Notes under the pieces: model-generated
Told to the model about the DNA's origin: nothing
The model's database searches: none
The model's input: the letters and a program-made list of their open reading frames with translations, nothing else
From: Amorphochlora amoebiformis
Lineage: Eukaryota; Cercozoa; Chlorarachniophyceae
Reading direction: 5' to 3'
Assembly (NCBI GenBank): GCA_054601695.1
Contig: BAAHQB010000382.1
Coordinates: 78,373-142,372, forward strand
Length of the DNA: 64,000 nucleotides
In this document: positions 30,276 through 64,000 of the stretch, piece after piece
Position numbering within the stretch: position 1 is the stretch's first letter
Layout of the letters: each line of letters starts with the position of its first letter
Position numbers and translations under genes: made by a program

Positions 30276-30860
30276 TGTACACGTTCAAGGGATGAGAAGA
30301 GAGGAGACAGACAGAGAGCAGAATAGGGAGACTGAGGGATAATGTTACATCTATAGGTATTGTATATATGTATATATATATATATACATTATAATAATAT
30401 ATATATATATACATTATAATATATCTATATATACATATATTCAGGGAGAAAACAGATAGAGAGCAGAATAGATGAGAGGACGGGAAAACAGCGAGAATGA
30501 AATATTCACATTATAAACGTATACATACATGCATGTGATAGATATATTGTATACACATGTACAAAGGCTCAAATGTATGTGTATATGTGCATGTGTGAAT
30601 ACATGCATGTATGCATCGTCAGGGATTGCAAGCGGTTTCTCAGGCAAGACCATCAGGTTCTACATCCATTGTTCTCCCTTCCCTCTCCTCTCTTTCTTTC
30701 GTCCCTTCTCGACCTCTTCTTCTCTTCTTTCATCTCTCTTTGTATCTATCTATTTACATCTATCTATCTATCTATATCTATCCATCTATCTATCTAAATC
30801 TATCTGTATCTATCTATCTATCTCCAATTTTGTATCTTATATATATATGTAATATATATA

Positions 30861-30902
<42 letters not shown>

Positions 30903-30918
30903 TATATATATGTGTGTA

Positions 30919-30952
<34 letters not shown>

Positions 30953-31031
30953 TAAATGCACCACATTCACACATTATAAAAAAGGATATATTGCATACAT
31001 GACAATTATATATAAATATATACGCAAATAC

Positions 31032-31106
<75 letters not shown>

Positions 31107-31590
31107 GTATTATATATATATATAATATATATATATATATACATGTATATATATATTATATATATATATATATATAAATGTATTTATATATTGTTGGCGC
31201 AACGGTATGGTAGAATGGTAGTCCAGAGATTGATTGTGGTCTACTTGATTTATTTGAAGTCCGTTTGGATTATGAATGACGGAAGTCCAAATTTTTATGC
31301 ATGTGCACTGCAACTCCATTGGCGCGACAAACAAGAGGGTACTTGGGATGGGTACTGTGGGTTGACTGTGTGACATGGCGTGACGTCACGCTTTATCATG
31401 TCTCCTCGAAGTTTAGTTACTACCGAGTACTGCCGGATACTACCGTATACTACCGGATTGACGATCTCCAAGAATCTCCGGAATTCTGCGATCTCGAGCT
31501 ATCATAGTATACGTACGACAATGTTTCAACACGCTATTTTCTACTCTTCGAACTGCGTCCCCTCATGCTCTTTACACTGTTGCTTTAACA

Positions 31591-31637
<47 letters not shown>

Positions 31638-31730
31638 TTTGCAAACATATATATATTTTAATGTTCACACTTACACCTGGAAAATATATGTATACCTATA
31701 TACACATAAACATTAACGTAAATACATATG

Positions 31731-31763
<33 letters not shown>

Positions 31764-32225
31764 TTATATATATATATATATATATAAATATTTGTATACA
31801 TATATTTATAAATGTTATCAGGAGCACATATGCACCATTCCCCTTGTAAGCGCATGGTTTGCTGAGGACGACGGTAATATAACATAATTTGTGTATATAT
31901 ATATATATATATATGTACATATATACACGCAATTATATCTAAATATATATATATATATACTTATATATATAAAAAAAAGAATATAATATGTATACATATA
32001 TACACACATACATATAATACTTGTATTTTGTATACGCCATGTATAGTGGGCGCGCCACCTTTGCATACAAATATACAAATACATTATATATCTAATATAA
32101 CGCATGCATTATAATATACATGTATAGATGTGTAAATATATATATATATATATATATGAATGCATTTATATATATATATATAAGGGTATGTAATATATAT
32201 GTATGTATGTCAATAGAATATACAT

Positions 32226-32264
<39 letters not shown>

Positions 32265-32482
32265 TATATATATATGTATATATGTATAATATATATATAT
32301 ATATGTTGTACACATATATATATACATATATATACGTGTGTTTATATGTATGTACATGATAGAGGATGAGGAGGTCGACAACGAGGGGAATAAGGTCCTA
32401 AAAAATAGGGTAAGGAAAACATTAAATACTTACACATATAGGTTTTACATATATGCACACAGATAAACGTATGTCATTTCTA

Positions 32483-32548
<66 letters not shown>

Positions 32549-32741
32549 AAATATAATATAATATATATATATATATATATATAATATTTAAATATATGTA
32601 ATATATATATATATAATATATATGCATATATATATATATATATATGTATATGTAATATGCATATTATATATTTATTTATATATATATATATAATATATAG
32701 ATATATATATATATATGTATATATTTAATATATACATATAT

Positions 32742-32781
<40 letters not shown>

Positions 32782-33180
32782 GTAATATAAATACACTACA
32801 TATACGCATAATACAATATATATTCCTAGTGTATATACGTATCTATCTGTATTCGTGGAATATTACCCTCCTTTTACGTGTATACACACATATATATTTG
32901 CATATGTTATGTATATAATACATATATATATATATATATATATAGTTGTGGATAGAGAAAGGGAAGTTTAGAAAATTTGCCAGGGCTGCTGCGAAAATGG
33001 AAGGGTACTCTATAATATATATACATAATATATATGTACACATATGTAAATATATATATATATATATATATATATCCTTTCTAATGTACCTGTTTATAAA
33101 TTATATATATATATATATATATGTGTGTGTATCTAAAACATTACGTGTATTATGTAAGTTGATATATAGTACATCGGGAT

Positions 33181-33221
<41 letters not shown>

Positions 33222-33255
33222 GTATGTATGTACGTAATCGTGAAGTGTACACACA

Positions 33256-33326
<71 letters not shown>

Positions 33327-33583
33327 GCATATATGTATATATTATTAAAATATATAGATATATATATATATATACGTGTGTATGTAGGTGTATCCTAGTT
33401 ATATATATATATACATTATGATATGTAATTTTATTGGCATATATATTTATCTACATATACAAAAATATATGTATAATACATAAATATTTTTATATGAGAG
33501 TATACCAATATATACATGTTAAAAGTTGAAAAGCTGGTACATGCGCAAATAGATGTCTATATTTACATACTGTATTGATTTTG

Positions 33584-33627
<44 letters not shown>

Positions 33628-33631
33628 ATAA

Positions 33632-33665
<34 letters not shown>

Positions 33666-33698
33666 TAAATAAATCAAACGTGTAAACATGATGTATAC

Positions 33699-33748
<50 letters not shown>

Positions 33749-33936
33749 GAATATATATAAGTGTATAGATATTATACAATATTATACATATATATATATA
33801 TACATATATGTAAATATATATATGTACTATGCATATCATATGATATACACGCATATTTCCATGTATGAGTCATATCATATACACATTCGAATTCACCTGT
33901 ACACATTATTTGTATAGCATACATTTTTTATTCATT

Positions 33937-33972
<36 letters not shown>

Positions 33973-34092
33973 ATTCATACATATGTATGTATTCAGTTAT
34001 ATACTTATATATAGTATCTAAAAAATCTTAGTCCGATCATGATGGGACTAGGCGCTATGCAAATGGGATTGTGTAAGCTCCTCCTTCATATA

Positions 34093-34143
<51 letters not shown>

Positions 34144-34928
34144 TATATATACATATACACATGTACAATCATATTACATTTGTATGTATAAATGATATAG
34201 TTTATAGATCTTAGTATAAATTTTTGAACACATCACATAGACACATAAACAAACATATGATTTATATACTTATAAAAAATATATATATATATGATGTATA
34301 TATTTACATATCCCTCTCCCTCTCTATATTTATATATATACATATAGGTACATTCTATATATATGCGTATATATCTGATTATATTATATCATATGTATAC
34401 AAATATATATATATATATATATATGCATAAATAGCTGAGTTGGCACCCCACCTTAGCCCTATAGCTAGATAGCGCCCCACCTTTAACCTTATAGATGCAT
34501 TCGTATAGATCCAAGAACATACATATGCAACATGTATTATTATGTATATGAAAATTGTTATGCATTTATGTATATAAAAGAGATTATATGTAAATATACT
34601 TTTAATTGAACATATTTACATATATGTGTAAGGTCGCTACTATCGTGTTCAACGTGGGCTCATGGGACTTGCATACTTCGCTGACGGTCATATCTGAACC
34701 TTTTCATATACACACACATACATATTATATTTATATTTATAATATAATGAATACATGCATCAATTCTTATTTTTCCATGCATATGTAATTATTTACATGT
34801 ATATCTGTTGAATAAAAATTTATACCCATATGTGTGTGTTTGTGTATTATATATTCTATATTACTATTTCCAACGTATGAATGAGAATGTGGATATGCAT
34901 ACACTGTGTACACTTGCATATACGTGCT

Positions 34929-34977
<49 letters not shown>

Positions 34978-35240
34978 TATATATGTATGTATATATATAT
35001 ATATATATATGTATGTATATAATATATATGTATATGTATATTTACATGTAAATAATATTTGTGTATATAAATATCTGGACCATGGTAAGGAAAAAGGTTA
35101 TTTATTAATATTTTCACAATTCAGCTGTTGGTGGACTGCATGGCGTCGCACGAGGACTAAATGGTGTCGCTCAAGCAATTCAACTTCCACATATTGTTAC
35201 GGCAACTAACAACATCCTTGGCATGCTCCGTTTCTTTTAG
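23582..35240 (+). CDS. RBR (RING1-IBR-RING2) E3 ubiquitin ligase
   Basis: Exons: 23582-23608, 23790-23849, 24590-24623, 25032-25104, 25602-25674, 25958-26016, 26335-26361, 27344-27389, 27584-27630, 28182-28223, 28530-28592, 29105-29147, 29283-29309, 29702-29752, 30140-30186, 30623-30656, 31822-31873, 32363-32409, 32946-33004, 34032-34072, 34633-34686, 35125-35240 (TAG); 373 residues. RING1 spans ~48-107 ([29 protein letters not shown]). The IBR spans ~117-183 ([24 protein letters not shown]). RING2 spans ~208-245 ([18 protein letters not shown]). RBR ligases pass ubiquitin through a RING2 cysteine, here Cys226 in EGCKYM. A Tyr replaces the parkin/HHARI catalytic His two residues on, and the first RING2 Cys pair is C-x-C instead of C-x-x-C. 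An acidic stretch and a Gly-rich, mildly hydrophobic tail follow. Three introns use GC donors (after 26016, 27389 and 29147). The 9-residue first exon is the least certain part. Confidence 0.9.
26017..26334 (+). repeat. RBR intron 6: GC-AG, CCCTAA-rich, with shared module copy 2
   Basis: The intron begins GCCAAGC after GCAAG and ends TATTTTACAG. It contains many TAACCC-like units. Module copy 2 at about 26208-26295 includes AAGCCCCACAC, then TCAATGGTCCTCGGACTAAG and ACATGCTAAATAATCTAATC, about 40 nt before the acceptor. Confidence 0.75.
27390..27583 (+). repeat. RBR intron 8: GC-AG intron made of CCCTAA-like repeat
   Basis: The intron starts GCTGACCTTAACCC after AAAAG and ends ATTCACAG. It consists almost entirely of degenerate TAACCC units with no TA tract. 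The flanking exons are firmly placed by the IBR homology. Confidence 0.75.
28229..28447 (+). repeat. Tandem duplication of ~109 bp in RBR intron 10
   Basis: Two adjacent copies begin ATCCCAATCCTAAC and run through GCTGCAAGTTATAATC to ATTATGTAGGT, starting at 28229 and 28338. They differ at only a few positions. The unit includes CCTAA-rich sequence and the intron's first bases after the donor. Confidence 0.93.
29148..29282 (+). repeat. RBR intron 12: GC-AG intron made of CCCTAA-like repeat
   Basis: The donor CACAG|GCAAGC is the classic GC-AG context and the acceptor is ATTTCAG. The interior is degenerate TAACCC repeat. Using this donor together with the 29105 acceptor is what restores the IBR end ([12 protein letters not shown]) in frame. 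Confidence 0.75.
29310..29701 (+). repeat. RBR intron 13: CCCTAA array with shared module copy 3
   Basis: The intron has a GT donor and a long array of CCCTAA/TTCTAACCC units. Module copy 3 at 29581-29664 contains AGCCCCACACTGTGGGGGAG, TCAATGGTCCTCGGACTAAG and ACATGCTGAATAATCTGATC, about 40 nt before the GAACAG acceptor. Confidence 0.85.
30661..30832 (+). repeat. CT-rich tract passing into TATC tetranucleotides (RBR intron 16)
   Basis: CTTCCCTCTCCTCTC-type pyrimidine sequence is followed by repeated CTATCTAT/TATC units. It starts only a few bases after the exon donor at 30656. Confidence 0.85.
31193..31507 (+). repeat. tRNA-derived SINE-like element, plus orientation (RBR intron 16)
   Basis: The head GTTGGCGCAACGG matches the head of the element at 43580-43843. 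Shared words over about 80 bp include ATGGTAGTCCAG and AAGTCCGTTTGGATTATG. The A-box-like part is kept and the B-box is degraded. It lies inside an intron between TA tracts. Confidence 0.6.
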
Positions 35241-35793
35241 ATAATTTATAGTCTTAGGTAACTAGTCTAGCTTGTAGCCGCTTTGACAATAATCTAGTAA
35301 TGGCCATTTATAAATTCTGGACAACGTTGAACTTAATAATTTGATGTGTCTATTTGACGACTTTTTAGTTCAATATATTGACCATTTATAAATTCTGGAC
35401 ATCGTTGAACTTAATAATTTGATGTGTCTATTTGACAACTTAATATGCAGTTGAGCATTAGAGTACGTGTGAATAGTCTTTCTAAAGTCTGATATCATAC
35501 GTCATGGCGTAATTGTCATAAGTCGAGCTCACCGGAAGAATCTAGACTATGGTCCAGTACAAGGAAAAAAAATAAGATTTACTACGAGTAACTCTGATAT
35601 AGCTACGTTAGCTAGATAAATTGTAAATATTACTAGAGTATAACGCGCATCAGACCAAATATAGCTAGCGTTGGAAGGAGTCTAATAATGCTTTAACTCA
35701 GAAGAAACGCTATCACACTGCAAGGATCGATCTAGTCGATACTTGAAATGAACTCACACTAGTCATATGGTCTATACCTGCGGCGGTGCGTTG
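35241..35793. other. Convergent intergenic region between the RBR gene and SLC30A9
   Basis: The 3' ends of two genes face each other across 553 bp of unique, TA-poor sequence. It holds a tandem duplication with a 79-bp period (copies starting at 35303 and 35382, sharing CCATTTATAAATTCTGGACA and TAATTTGATGTGTCTATTTG). No gene is seen. Confidence 0.8.
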
Positions 35794-48604
<12,811 letters not shown>

Positions 48605-48659
48605 TCCTCAGTAAGTTTCCCGAGATTATGTACAATCCCCGGGATTCGGCTCGTGGGAA
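48605..48659. promoter_or_regulatory. 55-bp bidirectional start region between SLC30A9 and RRP36
   Basis: Only 55 bp separates the proposed SLC30A9 ATG (48604, minus) from the RRP36 ATG (48660, plus), or 91 bp if the second SLC30A9 Met is used. There are no TA repeats. The two transcripts must share promoter DNA or overlap in their 5' UTRs. Confidence 0.55.
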
Positions 48660-52853
<4,194 letters not shown>

Positions 52854-53158
52854 GGGTGATGGTGATTTTCACTTTTATGCTTGATTGTTACGAGTCATGC
52901 CAAAGTAGTCCTGAACTTGATTGCTATCTCAAGAGAATTATTACTATGATACCGTTGTACTATTCAATTGTACACTCTTACTAGTTTTATTAGATCATAA
53001 TTGACTTATTTTTCTTATACTATCATGTATAAATTTGTATGTTATTAGATATGACTAATATCTCTTTCTATACATCATGATATGTACAATAGTATATGTG
53101 ATTATACATGTATATATATATTTGTAGACATAGTATATACATATATACATGTATATTA

Positions 53159-53189
<31 letters not shown>

Positions 53190-53391
53190 ACATATACATA
53201 TATATATATATGTATATATATGCATATATAAACATATGCATCATACCATTTCTCTGATTCAAAATCTGAATTCAATTTATCATTGTTATGGAGATGTCAT
53301 GATATCGATAGGAATAATACGTTACTATTGATAAGTACACATAATATAATATAATGTATAGCCTACGAATAATATGTGCCATTCATCATAT

Positions 53392-53424
<33 letters not shown>

Positions 53425-53635
53425 AAATACCCACACACCCCCAGTAGTATACGTTATATATAACCGTGCGGTGTGTGAATTATAAAATTATCAATAGTGT
53501 CCTCAGCCAAGAAGGCAGACTTATCCTTACAATGATAAGGATCTTAGGCCAACGATATATTATACTAGGAGTATAATCATAGTATCTTATACTAGTTGTG
53601 ATATTATCATGATATACATACTATATATATCAGAG

Positions 53636-53673
<38 letters not shown>

Positions 53674-53922
53674 GTGTGTGTTTTAATATGTACAGTATTA
53701 TACATATTAACCCTAACCCTAACCCTCCCAACCCTAACCCTAAGCCTAACAATAACCCTGAACTTATCTTCAAGGTTTCTGACCTATATATATGTAAATT
53801 GATGTCAACTGCATACCTTCAAACACACTTCCTGTCACGCTCCTGCAACCTATCCCTAACCCTAACCCTAACCCTAACTCTAGCAACAACCCTAACACAA
53901 ACTCTATCTTCCAGCCTTCTTC

Positions 53923-53960
<38 letters not shown>

Positions 53961-54107
53961 TATATTGTATATATGTATACCTTCAAATTCCTTAACACTC
54001 CTAGTATGACTAAACGTACCTAACCCTAACCTTAACCCTAACCTAATCCTAACTATCAATCCATGTGCTTCATTCTGCCCATATATATATATGTATATAT
54101 ATATTTA

Positions 54108-54187
<80 letters not shown>

Positions 54188-54413
54188 CATATATATATAT
54201 ACAATATTATGTAAGTATATATATTTACACGTAATATATAAAGATATTATACGTATATACACAAATATATATGTATATTTGCAAGATCAAATGCATACCT
54301 ACCTAGTGACCCTAAAATGTAACGTACGTATTTATTTTATAATACTACTGTGTATGTGCCACAGGGAGCCTTCCTTCCCCTTGGCAGTTGTTTTTAGTTT
54401 GTCTACGATAAAA
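52854..54413. other. Spacer after RRP36
   Basis: The spacer is AT-rich with TA tracts (53393-53416, 53640-53669, 53929-53952, 54080-54183) and three CCCTAA-like clusters (53708-53756, 53850-53893, 54015-54055). No exon is supported. Confidence 0.6.
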
Positions 54414-54824
54414 ATGCGACCGTTTTGGAATGTAGTCAATAGAGGAACCTTAGGACTAGTTAGAAGTACACACGTACATTTATCGATTTCTCTTTTTGCT
54501 TTTGGAAGGCTCCTTAACCCCAAGAACTCGCCCATTTCTGGTGGTTTTATTTTGAAGTCGAAACGGCTTTTGAAACGGATGCTTTTAAAATGCTTTTACT
54601 TTTTTGAAATATCTTTTCGGCCTAACCCGACAAAGCTCAGCAAGGCTCCTGTCCGGCAGGTCAAATTTCTACACTTCATTCACCGTAGCATAACCCTACT
54701 ACCATTCCATTCCTTGAATTATGTTAACAGATATATATTGGATCTGAAAAATCGTCCGCATGTTCTTGTCAGGGACCAATCACAGCTAGCTCGGGCCCGC
54801 AAACCGGGAAAGACGCATAAATAG
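54414..54824 (+). other. Unassigned 136-codon open frame upstream of the PHD gene
   Basis: An ATG frame of 136 basic, Leu/Phe/Lys-rich codons sits in unique, TA-free sequence 5' of the PHD-finger gene. I recognise no domain. A minus-strand frame is also partly open across 54332-54535. It could be promoter or 5' UTR sequence of the next gene, or a lineage-specific gene. Support is weak. Confidence 0.15.
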
Positions 54825-54950
54825 AACGATATCCCACAGTATCGATCAGTATCCACGCGGGGCAGGGGTAAATTGATTGATTTCATGCGACCAAAACTGT
54901 CCAAATAATATCTACAGTTGAATTTTTGAGCAACTCTTCTATCTCCCCAG

Positions 54951-64000
<9,050 letters not shown>

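Overview
This window is nuclear DNA of a eukaryote. It is intron-dense and dominated by simple repeats. Long (TA)n microsatellites, degenerate telomere-like TTAGGG/CCCTAA arrays and GA/CT tracts fill the introns and spacers, and coding exons make up only about 14% of the sequence. I built the gene models by hand: I looked for non-repetitive islands bounded by AG acceptors and GT (sometimes GC) donors and required reading phase to carry through every junction. Stops follow the standard code. The host is probably a flagellated or formerly flagellated protist, because NME7 is a ciliary-axoneme type protein. I cannot name it; an intron-rich, repeat-rich lineage such as Rhizaria would fit, but that is a guess.

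Layout: (1) 250-4069 minus, a secreted or signal-anchored protein of unknown family, 5 exons; (2) 4232-5581 plus, NME7 (DM10 plus two NDPK domains), 2 exons, divergent from gene 1; (3) 6416-18833 plus, a metallo-beta-lactamase (MBL) fold hydrolase in about 24 small exons, with a roughly 208-residue insertion that contains a UBA-like segment; (4) 20217-22833 plus, a UIM plus dysferlin (DysF) domain protein, 8 exons; (5) 23582-35240 plus, a RING-between-RING (RBR) E3 ubiquitin ligase, 22 exons; (6) 35794-48604 minus, an SLC30A9/ZnT9-type mitochondrial cation transporter, 23 exons; (7) 48660-52853 plus, the rRNA-processing factor RRP36, 8 exons, divergent from gene 6 with only 55 bp between start codons; (8) about 54951-64000 plus, a coiled-coil and PHD-finger protein that runs off the window end.

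Genes 3, 4 and 5 are adjacent, point the same way and all carry ubiquitin-related modules (a UBA-like insert, a UIM and an RBR ligase). Genes 6 and 7 share a very short bidirectional promoter.

The most unusual signal is in the introns. Several introns are built almost wholly of telomere-like repeat. The four apparent GC-AG introns are all of this type. Three introns share a near-identical module close to their 3' ends. Several introns also contain degraded copies ('echoes') of the edge of a neighbouring exon, including its splice site.
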